From Holacanthus passer (lineage: Eukaryota > Chordata > Actinopteri > Pomacanthidae), in NCBI GenBank assembly GCA_025331565.1, contig JAFREQ010000009.1, positions 8,545,501 to 8,609,500 on the forward strand: a DNA stretch of 64,000 nucleotides, written 5' to 3'. The notes under the pieces are model-generated. The model did not search any database. It worked only from the letters and a program-made list of their open reading frames with translations, and had not been told where the DNA came from. Position 1 is the stretch's first letter, and each line of letters opens with the position of its first letter. The position numbers and the translations under genes were made by a program. Below, piece by piece: positions 11,106 through 25,600 of the stretch.

Positions 11106-12532
11106 AGTATCTGATGCTTGTAATCACAGGAAGGCAGCAACATTAGAGAAAAAACACACCACACAAATTCAGAAATCTTCAATTTCTTCAATCGCCTCTG
11201 CCTTTTGAAGTGAAGTATTACAATTATATTGTGTTTGGTGTACCCACTTCCCTTCAGTGTGTAAATCTACTCTTGTTCCTGATGTCCTGTGTTTCCCAGA
11301 ATCCCTTTTCACAACACGTAGATGAGAGTACTGGTAAGTGGTAGTGATACTGACAGCAAAGCAGTGAACATGAGTGGAAAAGTAAGAATGATGCTTAGTA
11401 AAATCACAACTTTTCAGCCTTGCTGCATTGCATTCTGATACATGTTGTCGTTCGTGTAGAAATCGATCTCTGCCATGGATGTCTCACGGCGTGAACACTG
11501 AACACCTTCGCAGAAATTACAAGACGACAGAGCAGTCTATTTCTCTTTGGTTGTAAAGACAATGTGTGATTTCCTTTCCATGTTGTAGATCACACAGAAA
11601 ATCTATGAAACACCACTGTGGCTCTGCTAGAAATCAGGCAAAAGAAAATCTGTCACAAGACACTAAATTTATGAGTCATAGGAAAAACTTTTTCCTTTGA
11701 AACATCCTCAGAAGGTACAGTAAAACATAATTGGAGTGTGTGCAGTGAAAAACATGCACCGTCATAATCAGAAAACACACATTTTTTTCCCATGAAACGG
11801 ACAAAATTTGGCTCATGCCAGGGCTGAGTGGTGTGTTTGGCTGCAGAAATACAAACAATAAAAGTTAAGGTTTGCTGTTCAGTGTGCTATAGTGACCCCC
11901 TTCCCCCAGATCTGACTTACAAAAAAGGAAACCCAAACATAACCACTGAATGCAAAGGAACATTGAACATGTAAAATCACAATGAGGCAAATTTAAAAAA
12001 AAAAAAAAAAAAAAATCACATTTCTTGTCCCCCCTTATTGACAATAATATATATACACACAGACACAGCGAACTCAATAAATAAAGTCTCAGATTTCTAG
12101 TATTTTCTAGTCAGAATGTGATCAAGCTTCCCTCTTTTGGTTTCCGTTCTCACCAAGTCTGGTGATGGCCATTTTGGTCACATACAAACACACGCGCGCG
12201 CAGACAACCCACCCTTGCTAATAAAGTAGGAAAGGACTCGCCAAGTCTCGGTGCTCTCAAACATCTTCCGCCTTTGAGCAAACTGATTCCTGCACGACCT
12301 GATCGATGTGAAATTGCATCTTTTCAGGACGCCCAGGGGAGGAACGCTAAAGATTGGACAGAAAGGAGGCTGTTTGAGAGCAGGGTGGCCACAGTTAACG
12401 TACCCTACACATATCATTTAACACATTCATCATTATCATATTGATTGTCTTAATCACGATACAGACTGCCTGTCTATCGCTGCTAAATCTCTTAACAACT
12501 CTGGGATAAAGGCTCTGGGCTACTTACAGTAA

Positions 12533-12551
12533 AATATATATATATATATAT
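12533..12551. repeat. (AT)n microsatellite
   Basis: About 19 bases of alternating A and T. Confidence 0.9.
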
Positions 12552-12767
12552 GTACTGTATAGAAATCCACCCCAAACCCTCCCCCCGTACAGAGTCAGTA
12601 GGAGTCTTGTGTGTCCGTCTCACACTGAATTTATCAATAAATATGTCACTAGAAATTTCTACGGAACATATATTACTTTGTTGGAACTCTGCTGACATGC
12701 TCGGGTTGTCTTTGTCTTCTAGCTGTATGGATGGTGAGGAGGGGATGCGGGTTGCTACACATGCGGC

Positions 12768-12805
12768 GGTTGGTTGGTTGGTTGGTTGGTTGGTTGGTTG
12801 GTTGG
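12768..12805. repeat. (GGTT)n tetranucleotide repeat
   Basis: Nine consecutive GGTT units in about 38 bases, within the candidate cnnm4 3' UTR. G-runs of two spaced by TT could fold as a weak G-quadruplex on the + strand. Confidence 0.95.
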
Positions 12806-12938
12806 CGGCTTTCCACTGCATTTGCATGAATGTACGTCGGCAAAGGGGGCCAGAGGGGGAGGGAGGGGAGGGCGGAGGCTCCCTGAGTCTCTGATTAGGG
12901 ACAGTGAATTGGAAGCAACACACGCATACACATTTAAA

Positions 12939-12955
12939 ACACACACACACACACA
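12939..12955. repeat. (AC)n microsatellite
   Basis: Short uninterrupted AC tract. Confidence 0.85.
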
Positions 12956-13431
12956 GAGGAAGGAACTCGCCTCTGAACGCCGATAACGGTGATGGGCGAG
13001 AGAGGGAGGAGCTTTCTGGTCCAGACGAGCAGGTCCTTCAGATGTTTGACGTCAGTTAATACATTAAGGAGCAAACACATACACACACACAGACACACAC
13101 TCTCACACAGATACTCCTTTCTGTCGATGAACTACCATAGATGAGTGTCTGGTTTGTGGTGAGTCTGTTTATGATGGAAAAGTGGATGTGGCAAGTTCCC
13201 ACACTGCACTTTGATATGTCTGCGTGTGTGTGTTTTGTTTAATCCTTGCATATTTACACAATATGCACGCACATGGCTTGTCTCTTTATGCCTTGTCGCC
13301 TATGCCAAGGCAGCCCCGCTCACACACACAAACAGACACACACACTCCTCCCCTCCTCAGCATACATTCGAGCGTAGTAGTGCATGCGTGCAAACGTAGG
13401 AGTACGGGCTGGGTGGGGGAGGGAGGGGGGG

Positions 13432-13689
13432 TCAAATGCTGTTTTCCAACTGGCTGTGGTGGTTGGCTGTGTGCGGTGAGTTCTGCTCGTTGAGGAGGAG
13501 AAGCGTCGTCTCGTCCGGCCCGTTCTCCGTAGGGGTGGAGTCCGCTCCCAGGTCTGTGATGGTGGTGTTGCCGGTGGCAGGGGGAGTGGTCTGATCCAGG
13601 CGAGCCATGTTGTGGCCGCTCTCCGGGGACTGTGGCGTGCTGTCCAGACGAGACGCCATCAGGCCGTTCTGGTACTGGGCCCGCGTTAT
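13432..13689 (-). CDS. cnnm4: cnnm4 exon 7, C-terminus and stop
   Basis: The acceptor is CTTTTCAG. The exon opens ITRAQYQNGLMASRLDSTPQ and ends PDETTLLLLNEQNS...LENSI with a TGA at 13434-13432. The ETT-LLNE-NS and final N-x-I pattern is the CNNM4/CNNM2 C-terminus. Confidence 0.93.
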   Translation of the reverse strand: MTRAQYQNGLMASRLDSTPQSPESGHNMARLDQTTPPATGNTTITDLGADSTPTENGPDETTLLLLNEQNSPHTANHHSQLENSI

Positions 13690-16600
13690 CTGAAAAGAAA
13701 TGGGGGAAGGGAAGGTTGAGAGCAAAGCTTATTTTTCATATTTTGAACTTGTGTGCGGTGCTGACAATCCTGGCTCACATGTCTCCACTTGCCCCGAATT
13801 TGCCGCTGGTCAGCACCTACTTTATCATGACAGTTGCTGGAGAAAGCAACACTGGGACTGTCAAGACAGACTATATCACTATACTTGGAACCACATCCAC
13901 TTTGACCAGACACTATAAAGATGTTTTGGTAAAGAAAAGATATAGTTCAATCCAAACCAAATTTAACAGAGGCTCAATTCAAATGAGGGTTGCAAGCAAC
14001 AATTATTTCTTTTATCGATTAATCTGCCAATTATTCTCATTTGGTTTATACATACACTATCACAACTTACCGGCAACATCTTCAACAGCTTTTAAGTCAA
14101 AAACCAAAAGATATTCAGTTGTCTGTGATGTAAGATAAGCAGCAAATTCTCAAACTTAAAAAGCTTGGACCCTCAAATGTTTGTGATTTTTTGCTCGTCC
14201 AATCACTTTTACAATTGCTGCTAATAAATTTCTATCAACTGACTAATCAATGAATAAACTAACTGCTCTAGTTTCATTATTTATTTTTTAAAAGTTTGCG
14301 TCCAGCTAAACTCATGGTTTAGTTAGTTTTTCCAGCGAGAGTTAGTTGGTAGCATGAAGTAGGAGTAGTTTTTTGTTCTTTGTTTTACGTAAGAGATATT
14401 GTATCACAGGATGTTGTGATATTCAGGAACAGCAGAGAAGGTGGAGGAGACGCCCATTTTTCTATGACTATAGCTCAGCCGCTTAAATGATCAAATTTTG
14501 TTGGTAGTCACTGTGAGTTATGTTCATGTCTGTTTCACCAAATAGCAGCATGAAACAAAAGTATTGTATAGATAGATAGATAGATAGAAATATTTGGGTA
14601 GCCCTACTGGATGCGCTTTAAAATCGCTTTCTAATTCTATCAACAATTAAAGGGTACAACCGACCTTGACGAACTGCAGGTCGGTGAGCGCTCGGACGTA
14701 GAAGTCGGGTGTGTACTGCTGCAAGGGGATGCTGTTGTTGAGCTGGCTGTTGCTGCCACTGATGGAAAGCGACTCCGTCCTGTCGGCTCCGCTCAGAGAG
14801 GCTGTACGGTTCAACCCGCTGAGGTGGGACGGCGAACGAAACTCTGCGCACACACACACACATACCGAGAAAAGGTTATTAAAAGCTAGAGTAAGCAATT
14901 AAAAGACAGAATTGTGTGACATTGTACAAACAGGAAGCTGCTCATCACTACATAGAGCTGCGGTGTGGGCTTCACACTACTGCTTCAGAGCCATTTGTGA
15001 ATTAATGGCTCTGTAATGCAAACACAGATTGATGGAAGACCTTGAGACCACAAGATGCAGTGTAGGTTCAAATGCAGGTTAATATAAATGAGTCGAACGA
15101 ATGAGACTAATTAGTGACACACGAGGTATGATGAATGCACAAAATAGCAACATCTAAATAAAAGTTAAATCAAATCGGTGAGAGACAGAGACACAGAGGG
15201 GGCTAAAGAAAGGTGTTAATGTTCAGTTATTTGAAACAAACTCATCAGCATCTCTACTGTACATACCCTTTGTTTCACTGTCATGGCAGCACAGTGATGC
15301 CTCTCTCACACCCAAAGGCAGTGAAACACAAAATTTTCCAACAGCATAACAAGCAGTGACTCAATTTGCGTTTGCAAAGATGTCTCACACGGACCAAACC
15401 TGTCATCCACTCACGTTTACAAAGCGGAAATTATTTTCTTTGAATGTCGGGCAGTACAGGATGCAAACTGACACGTGACTTACTAACAGAGGTGGAAACG
15501 ATGTGCAATACTTTAATCCCCCAAAAGTAAAATCTATTTCGTTGGATTAAGAGAGATTGTTTGTTTATTTTGCCTCTGATCCACATTATCAGGTGACGAC
15601 ATATACAAAGAGGAGAATAAACTACCACCCACTGCTCAGTCTGCAAAAAAACATGAGGGGCTTTCCAGACTGCTAGTACCATGAAAACATATGTAATAAA
15701 TGCTAGTTGTAAACAGATGTAAGTGTTTATTAAAGTTCTCCTGTGGGCACCCATAAGGTAATGCACACTTAAATGTGTTTGAGCTGTAAACTAAATTATA
15801 TTATTGTACTATGATGAAACACATCAATGCTGGTGTTAATATTGACATTTCTTAACAAATTTAGAAAATGATAATAACAATAATAATGATAATAATAATC
15901 AGCATTTATTGGGTTGGAAATTACCCAACACTCCATCTGCTGTTTTAAGTCTTCCTGAACTTTGCGAGGCCAATGTTGACATAGAGTCAACTGTTTGGGA
16001 CTCATTTACGTCATGAAATTGAATAGATCGTTAACACCCTCTAATCACAGTAATCACAGTACACACCCCTCAACCAAAGAACAAGAACATGTCCACTTAC
16101 TACTATATTACAACTATATTGTAGTGTTTTATAAACCAATTTCAAATGTATATAAGCTGCTTAAAAATGGTAAATAAGGGGGCAAAGTTACCACAAATAT
16201 TTAAAAGTAAACATTTAATTTGGGTTAGGGCAGGATTGCTATTTTGTCTGTGACTCATATTTGCAAGTGAAAACTTGTCCAAAGAGAAGAGTAATTTTAA
16301 ACACCCGCAGGACACTGGTATTACGTAGACAGCTACTATTAGGAAGTGTTACATGAGATATAAAAATTCAGTATCTGTGTGATTGGACTTTGTCATTTTC
16401 AAAAAGAATACCCAGTTGTTAAAATGATGCAGGTAAAAGGTATGGCAGAGTAATTTTCATTATCATTAGTGATTAATCTAACAATTATTTTCTTAATTTT
16501 TCAATGATGTTGAACAAATGAACAATGCTTGTCTATACTGTGGTCTACAAAATGTACAAAATGAAAAATATTCATCACAATATCCCAGAGCCCAAGGTGA

Positions 16601-19600
16601 CATTTTTTTTACACATCTTGTCTGACCAACAGTCTAAAACCCAAACAGAGTCAACATTCAAAGATAGAAAAACAAAGAAAGGGAGAAAATATTTCCTGTT
16701 AAGAAGCCAGTAACAGCATATGTTAGTCATTTTGGCCTGAAATGTGTCTCAAATGTCTACTCAATAATCTATATAGTTGTGAGTTAATGTTTTGTCATTT
16801 GACTAATGGCTTAACTCACTTATCATTTTGGCTTTGGTTAGATGACTGAAAAACCTTTTTTTTTTTTTCATTTTGGGGTTTTGGAGAACAACAACATCTG
16901 AGAGAAAAAGAAAATTCAAATTCAGTCCAAGTTAAAGAATGGTATGATTTCAGTCAAATCAAAACCACTGGCCCTACTTGAACTCTTAGTCATAATTATT
17001 AACAATTTCCTGATAACACTTAATAACTGGGTCAGACGTCCTGTGGTTATTTTCCACCTCTGCTCCAACATACTGAAACCACGATGACTAACATTGACGG
17101 GCGTCAGCCAGTTTTTACTACTTTGACATGCTGAGTTCATCCAAACGGAACCACACTCGCCACTGTGTCACACACGTTTCACACGCATGCTCCTTTACCG
17201 GCTGTGTGCTATTACCAGTAGGTGTGAGTCTTCCAGCAGGGGGCCTCAGTGAGTCATAGGAAACTGTTTTACCTGGACATGTCAACTGCATTAGCGTTCG
17301 AAGAATTAAGCTAGTTAGTCAATCCTGGATATCTACAGCTAATTTTCTCGTTAGTGGTTAGATTTCACTTAGTCATGAGATGATCTTTATTATGTTGATA
17401 TACAAGACAGTAACTTTTAAGATCCAGCAGGCAACTTTTCTATATTTAGATCCCGTCCACAAATTCATCTACATCTACAAAAACATGTCTAACCAAGGCT
17501 TTTATCATCAGCAGAGTAACTGTGTGTGCCGTGTAAACTTTAATAAGACAAGTGAGATTTGTCTAGACTAAATCAAAATGTTTGTATTATTCAAAGTGCA
17601 ATTTGCCATTTATGTCATGATGAAAGCAGAAAGTCCAGAATTGTTTACTTTGTGCAAAAGCATGACGTATAGGCTTTCTTGATTTTCCATTTTCTCAGCT
17701 TCAGTCACATTATTACCCAACACAAAGGGCGTAACCAAAAGTTTAAAACAAAGTATTTAGATCTAACACAAGGCTTTTTGAATCCTGGTGGCTGCAGCTG
17801 CACTATTTCCATTTCCACAGAACAGACCTCAGTTGTTGTGGATGTGGATGCACTGAGATAAGACTTCAAAATGACAGAAAAGTGACCTACTGGATCTTCA
17901 AGACTTCAAAAATCAGTGCCGCTTTTAAAGCAACCAAAACCTCTACTTGTGACCTGGTGCTCTCAGAGTGAGTTAGTGTTTTATAGAGTGATGGACCCAA
18001 TTCCAAACGACAATCCTTACCCCCACTCTGATGAGACATGTCACAATGAAAAGAGCATCACGACCATTAACATTCATAATTACAAGACTGTAGGTAGGTA
18101 TTGGGATTACATTTGGAACTGGGAATTTGGGATTAAGTAAAGATATGGGATGCACTTTAATACGTTTTTAAAACTCACTGATTATCGTGCTCTACAAGGC
18201 TACAGTCTATTTCAGTAATGAATGTCCTTTTGTCTTTAAAACTAGGGTTTATACTACGGCATGAAAGTGAGGGATAGGACAACAATAAGCAAAACAACAT
18301 CTGAATGAATCAAATCCCAGGCTGCATCTCAATAGCTCCACACTCCCTCATGTATTCCTTTGACTGATACAACGATCTCACATTACTGATGTAAAACACA
18401 GAGGAAGAAACCATCTGAAGCTATTAAGATGCAGCCAGTGCTGCAAAGAGCGGACAGCTTAACCGCTCGAGGGGCTTCAAGCACCGTCTGGCTGTCTCGT
18501 GATGTTGTCCTCTCCTTCTCCGTTTCATCTTAGAGGTGCCATGTGATCATTTTCTGTCCCCAGGTGTCCTGCCAGTGTAAGAACTGTGACATTTGACATT
18601 TTGGCAGATGTGCTCTTTGATCAACTTTCTTACTTTGCAATAACCTCTGAGTCTCCTCTGTCCTTCTGTTGTCCCATGCATACGCATAGGAGAACAGGTT
18701 AGTGTTGATGTCTACCGTACCTGCACGGCTTCCTTCTATCCCAACTTCAAATACAGGCTGAATTTCTCTCACCTGTCTCTGCTGAAACACATCACATCTT
18801 CATATCTTGCTCTTGCCAATGTATTACTTTAATGTGCTTTCACACAAAAAAAAGACATTTCTCTATTTCCCTAACTTACTTTCCTTAGCATGTCTCATTC
18901 ATGCATGAATACACAAACACTACCAGGGCTCTGATGTCTGCATACATATTTGTAGACAGCAAATTTTAGAAATTGAGAATTTTAGACATCTCTGTTTAAA
19001 AAATTACTTGACTGACTCACACATTATTTAATGTAATACTGTTATAACCAAGAATGTTAAATCTAAATAGATAAACATAAAAATACAATTCCAGTACTTA
19101 GACATAGATTCTTTCCAAAGGGAGGAACTAAAAAGTGGATCATCATGAGTAGTAGAGTCTGAGCAGACAAACCTCTTCGTGACAGAGGAAACTTAAATTC
19201 GTGCCACACAGTAACATGAACGTTGACCTACACCTACACGTGTTGGCTGAGAATAGATGGACCTAGCGCCCCCTCTCTGCCTCCTACTCACCTACTCTGC
19301 AAAAGTCACAAAATAAAACTCTATAAGACCTGGTGTAAATGAGGTCGTTTTGGTTGAACAAAGAGCTCATTTGCCAAAAAGCAGCTGCCATCTTGTAACT
19401 CTTAAAGGGTAATTCTGCAGTAAATCACACAGGGAGAAAATCTGCTGCTTCACTGCTGTGTGTGGGGTCAAACCTTTGAATGTTGCACCTCTGGCCACAA
19501 CACAATTAGTAATGTTGTAGCAGGTATTTCAATCCAATGGAATAATTGGGGTCTATTTTCTGTAGAAGTGCAACCCATGATCCATTGTTTCAACCCACAA

Positions 19601-22600
19601 AAAGCAGTGTAAGAGGAGTTTTCTGACCTCGTGATCCAGTGTTAATTTACCCTTCAACAGAATTCTCAAGCAGAAATTTCAAATCCACACCTGGCGAATC
19701 GAGAGCCAGGTCGGCCCACCCACTCAAGACCCACCCACCCACTCTGCAAGCCCCGCCCATCCTTGGTGTTAAAGGACCCAGACATGCCGGAGTTTACCTG
19801 GCAACCGAGAGAACAGAGAAAACCTTTTAAAGGAGAGGTGACGAGGACGAGGAGCAGCCACTGAGAGGAGAGAAGGGAGGGAGGGAGGGAGGGAGGAGGA
19901 GGAGGTGATCGATTGGGACAGAAGGAGGGAGGGAGAGTGAGACAGTGGGAGACAGAGAGACAGATCTGCGTCCAGACTGGGCGAGGATGATGCAAAACCT
20001 GCTCCAGGAACATTACACATCCAATTAACACTGTTAATGAATTTTCAGGTGTGACAACATGATTTTTGTGAGTGAGCTTCTTCTGAAGGTTTGATTGATC
20101 AGAAGATGAAATGGGTGATGGAGGCAGATGCTGGTGAAAAGGGAGGGAAAATTAAGAAATGATGCCTCACAAATCTCTCTCGCTCTAACTAAAGCACCTG
20201 AAAGAGCAAGCTGTTGAGCGTTGAGATGAAAAAGAGAATGGAAAGAAAGGAAAGAGCAACACTGGGATCAGATAACATTTATGTCAACATCATTTAGGTA
20301 TTATTTTAAAATTTTTCTGCAGCAATACAATGCACAAGTTTCTGTACCACTACCAAAACAGAGTAAAAAGATGAACAGGTTTTTCTATGAAATCCCTGTT
20401 TTATTGGACAAAAGACAATTTCTTGAATGCCTGCACACAAACAGTACAAGAACTTTGCCTGGATAAAATTTGGTAGCAGATAGAGATTTGATAGAGACAT
20501 GAATGGAAAGATGAAACTGACACAAGTGGACAGCAGACAGACAAACTAAATGTCAACAACAGAAAGAACATAAATTGGAGCAAAACTGGCAGAGAGAGAC
20601 AGAGAGGAGGGGAGGAGCTCAAAGGTCATCGGCAAAATCCACTTCCCCATCCAACACATAAGCTCTCTAAACCTTCTTCTCTTCCTAAATGAGGTCGACC
20701 ACAGGACGGTGGGTGAATGAGGGCTTGTTACAGAAGTGTGTGTGTGAACAAAGAGCATTCAAAAATTCCAATAAAATAAATTGAAAAATCGAGCAACACT
20801 TGCATGAGGAGCGCTGTTTCACACAAAATGATGTATTGTGGTATCAGATGGATATAAATGACTGACCAGCTTCACAACAATCACTAGATGGCGCTGTAAA
20901 TTTAAATCAGCATTTCTCTCCACTGTCCTTGTCTGGGTGTTAATGTTTAATGAGCATTTGCATTCTGTCTTTATGAGTGAGAGCCGTGTTGGTGAACTGA
21001 TGTTTCAATGAACTACAATAATAGATAGATGGCCTCCCAGCAGCATTAACAGAAATCCTAAGATGCCATGTTGTAAAAAACTTAAGATGAAAGTGATGCT
21101 GCAGCCACATAAACACTACCATGTGCTCTTGCTAGTGGAAGACATGCTGTAATGCATTTTGAATGGCCTCTTGCATTACTTGCGTTTTTTGGGATATGCT
21201 ATGACATGTTCTTATAATGGATTATCCAACATTCACTGTTTAAAATGAACAGGATTACTGATACTGACGATAAATATTTTACTGTCTGCATCACATTTGT
21301 GACACCAGATTAGGCAGCTGTACCACCAGGTGGCACTAGAGGCATTTAAACCTGAGACATCACACTGCAAATACACATTTAACCATAGCGCATTGGTTAA
21401 TTTGGAAAGGAGAGATGGGGGTTTTGGACTCACCCAGTGTGGGAGCACTGAGCGCCATCACACCATAGAAGGAGAAAGGTCCAGTCTCAAACTTCATGTT
21501 CTCGTTGCCAGCCTCCACCTCCACACGACCCTGACAGAAAAACACAACAGAAACAAACATGGATGTTGTGTGAGAAATCACAACTTACAACTAATCATTT
21601 CTTTCTCAGCACACTACCACAACAGTAAAAGTCAGAATGAAGCAGCTGTCGTTTAAATTATGAGTTCATGTGTGGATGATGTTTGCACGGAATCACTTGC
21701 TCAGTTAGTCTGTTAAATATCACAACTCGTGACACATGCGGTTGTGAAAAACATTAGGAGGTGAAAATCTATTTACTTTCTAAACGCTGATCTTTTTTGT
21801 GCCAAAAAATTCTGTGTTTTTCCTGAACTAATACTTTTTCTGAAGATGAAAGGCCACTGAAACATCATGTGACACAAAAAAATTTGCACTCAAAGTCATG
21901 TGAATGAAATTTTTAGGCAGCTTATGAGCTCCTTTAGGGTCCAGAAAACGTTGAGCAATCATATCATATCCTCACTTTAATCATAACAGAACTAGGGCTG
22001 CAACAAATGATTATTTTCTTGATTAATCGATTAACTGTTTGTTTGTCAACAAACTGTCTATGAATCTGAAAAATGCCTGTTTTAATTTCCTGAGAGTCCA
22101 AGGTGATGTCTTGAAATGTGTATTTTTGTCTGGCCACCAGTTCAAAACCTAAAAATATTTAGTTTACTGTTATGTAAGTAAAAGAAAAGCATCTGACATT
22201 TGAGAATATGCAACCAGCAAATTTGGTAATTTTACTTAAAAAACTAAAATGATTCTGAAAGTAGTGGCATTTTCTGTTGATTCACTGACTAATGATCACA
22301 GCTCCAAACAGATCCAGATAGTGCTGGACTGGATGATTACTAATTCCTTTAGAAGGACTCACACTGCCTTGTCACCCTTTCAGTATTTGTGAAATTACAT
22401 GGTTTAGCCTCTAGAGGGCAGTACACTTACAGGTCAAAACAAGGTTGCATACAGTATTTATGAGTGACTGTCCTCTGTGGAGGCTCTGCATCATTTGTGG
22501 GAGGAAGCATGTTTACTTTGGCCTTGATTTGACACGAGGACGTACTCTATGAAGATTCACAAACTTGAAAAAAAGATGTGATGCAAATGAGGAAGGGAGG

Positions 22601-25600
22601 GAGACAGAGTTGCTAGAGGTTCTTTGTCGAATTAAAATCAAGGTTGCACAGATGTGAGATGGGGGGGGGGGGGAGATGGGAGGACAGAAGGGGGTTAAGG
22701 AGGCCTCTGTGTTGGTACAGTGAGTTGGCCTGAATCGGCCTGCTGGAATGTGTGAACTGCAGCAACAACACAGCACAGTTAATCCACAGTGTCATCCCTC
22801 CTTCCCTCCACCCTCCCACCCCTCCAGCACGGGGACTGGGCTGATGAAAGCAGAACAGGTGACAAAATAAAGGGCGACAAAAAAGAAAAGGACAAACAAG
22901 ACAATGCAGGCAGGTGGCAAGTATCAAACAGTGATGACCTAATTAGGAAAATAAGTTCAAGATCATTAATTCCAAGGTTTAATTTCATGTTTAAAATGGG
23001 TTTTAACATGCATCTGTGGTTCAGTTTTACAAAGTTGTGCTGCAAAGTGCTCCTGAAACCCATATGATTTTAAATTCTAGTCAGGATTTTAAAGCTTTCC
23101 CAACATCAAATGAAGCACAAAACATCAAGAATATCTCCATTTGATCTAACAGCGCAGACATAAAATCCATCACATCTTCGGTTAATAATCCACCCAGTCC
23201 GAGCTTCATATGGCCTCAGTGAAGCGTTGAAACAAGCACAAACAGAATGCATTTCAGCATTTCAAAAGTTGTATGTATGTATGTTGTGTGTAAAACTAAC
23301 AAGAACCTTGATCTCAGCATAGACTAGACAGCATATTTCACATAAACGGGAGAATCAAATCAGACCAGTCCTGATTTGCTTCTGTGTATATTTCTCTTTA
23401 AGACCTCCTGGAATGAGCTAGTGTGACAGAGAGCAACCATTTACAAACATAAACGATCTGATGTACCCGTCGCTCGTGCTATTTTAGGGTGCGTGCCAAT
23501 TTAGAAACCTGGCTTGGATATTAGAGGAGATGAAGGGAGGGCTGGAGCGAGTGTGTCTGTCACTGAAGATACCAACTAGGCTGCTCCCATCACAAACGCT
23601 GCGCTGGATTAAGCTCATGACATCTCCCCACGGCTCCACAGCGAGCGCTTCACAACCCATGTCAACACCGATCAGAACTAAACCCCACGTCAACGTGACT
23701 CTGACGCCGCAGATGCATTTGAAGCGCATGTCTGACTGTTTGGTTGCTTGATGTTTTGTCATAACAATCAGCGAGCAATCAATAGTGTTTGCCTGATATC
23801 ATATTTTCCAACCCAGCGACTGCTCGCTCTGTAATGACAAGAAGATGTCAGTGAACATAAAATCATTTCACCTACTATTTTGAGGTTTCCTTACTTACTC
23901 TCTCGGGTCGCAGCTTACAGTTATTAATATTGCTGATAAATCTGTTGATGTATTTGCACTGCTTGGTCTATAAAATGTCCTAAAAGTGTGAAACATGGCA
24001 ATCGCAAGTATGATCAAAAGAGTCTTCAAATTGTCTTCTGAAACCCAAAAACATTTACTTCATGTTGACATGAAACAGAGGAAATTTGCCAATCCTCTCT
24101 TTTGAGAAGCTGTTTTTGATTCATAAAAGACTTAAACAATGGCCGATTATCAAAATGAGTTTATCATTTTCTTCACAGTGCCTCCTTGCTACCTGCAAAA
24201 TAAAAGTAAAGTCACCATGAACTGACAGAAAACAACACTAAAATAATAAACCATGAAGGAATAAAATGACTATGCACAAATGAGACACGTTTTGGAGGAG
24301 CCAATCATGTGTTTCCTGGTAAAAAAAAAAAAAAAAAAAAGTGCATCATCTTACGTTTACGCTGGGACTTATACCCATATATTTAAAAGTCTAGCTGTCC
24401 CTTCTAACACAAGCATGTAACACACACCACTTCTATCGCTGCTTGTTCTCTTTTCAGGCTTCTGCTTTCCTCTGTATTTCATGAACAAGCTTTGATGTTC
24501 AAAAATAGATGTGATTCTTCAGCTGTTTTTTTTTTTGGTGCAGAAAGTGAAAACAAATCTCCTTAATGAGGACGATCCTTCCAGCTGTCAAGGCTCAGCT
24601 CCCAGCGCGTGGAGAAGCTTATTTTTTAACCTTTATTTTAAAAAGCTACGTTGGCTGGGTATGAATGCCTTTGTTGCGACACACCGGTCCAAACTCATCC
24701 AGTTACACACATTCACGCCTGCTCAGTACAACTGCAGGCTTCTACCTTTGGCTGCAGAGCGATCAGAGGTCAAATGCCTTGCTCAAGGACAACTAGCTGC
24801 TGAAAGACATTCACTGCACACCCCTTCAGGCTATTCTACTTTAATGGAAAGGTAGACAGAAACAAAACAAAACAAAAATTCTCCACCAGTATATCATGGA
24901 AACGTCTGTCCAATAATTTGGTTTACTGCTTCTTTCATAATCCTACTTCTCTCCTACTTCCCCACTGGTGTTGCCCCCCCCACAAAGTATGCAAAGTTTA
25001 CAGCAGCGTGACTTCTTCATTTGACATTTGATGCAAAGGTTAAACCCCTTGGTTCTGTCACTGGCTTTCTGCCGCTTAAGGTATATCAACAGATTTGGAA
25101 AGATGCTAATCACCTCTCAACATATGCTCAACTGGTCTGCATGTATGTGGGCATCGGCTGGGGTCAAATACTTGGCCTGTAACACGTACACACACACACA
25201 CACAAAACTTATTCTTATACATGCCTCTCGAGGGCTGACTCCGGGGCGATTTGCTGCCACTGCTGCACGGCTGGTGTTTAATTTAAAGGGAGGCACGGGG
25301 GAGGGAGGAGAGAAAGAATAGAAACAGAGGGAGGTGGAGGACAGGAGTGAGAGGTGTAAAGCCTGCTGGCGCTCCCGTCAGACCAGTTTTCCCAGATCTA
25401 CACTGACAGTGCAGCCTGCCAACAGTTGGACCAATATACTGCACCAACATTGTGCTTTTATTAAAAAAGGGGCGTTGAGTGGGTCACTGTGGTCCACCTA
25501 CTCATACTGTGTTACAGAGAGTCAACACAGACTTAATTCATTTTCATCTCTCGTTTCTCTGATATGAGAAATAACTGTTGAGTGTGTGGCAGAATTTTAC

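Larger units (their letters stand above)
8360..13431 (-). other. cnnm4: candidate long cnnm4 3' UTR
   Basis: No gene is visible between the cnnm4 stop and the AATAAA at 8384. The stretch has few of the dispersed repeats that crowd the introns, which would suit transcribed 3' UTR. It contains a (GGTT)n tract, an (AT)n tract, CA tracts near 8670-8700, 12940 and 13080, and a perfect 17-bp hairpin at 11064-11105. The extent is inferred; shorter 3' UTRs ending at about 10,100 or 9,830 are possible. Confidence 0.4.
13690..14664 (-). other. cnnm4: cnnm4 intron 6
   Basis: It holds a family B repeat copy (13986-14276) and a short (GATA)n tract (14567-14588). No gene seen. Confidence 0.85.
14844..21433 (-). 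other. cnnm4: cnnm4 intron 5
   Basis: About 6.6 kb with a family B copy at 16448 and a GGGA-rich tract near 19875. No reading frame with a recognisable domain. Confidence 0.85.

Noticed and set aside
12492..12950. 152-codon minus-strand frame with repeated NQPT residues
   Set aside because: Driven by the (GGTT)n tract and CA repeats; low-complexity translation inside the candidate 3' UTR.
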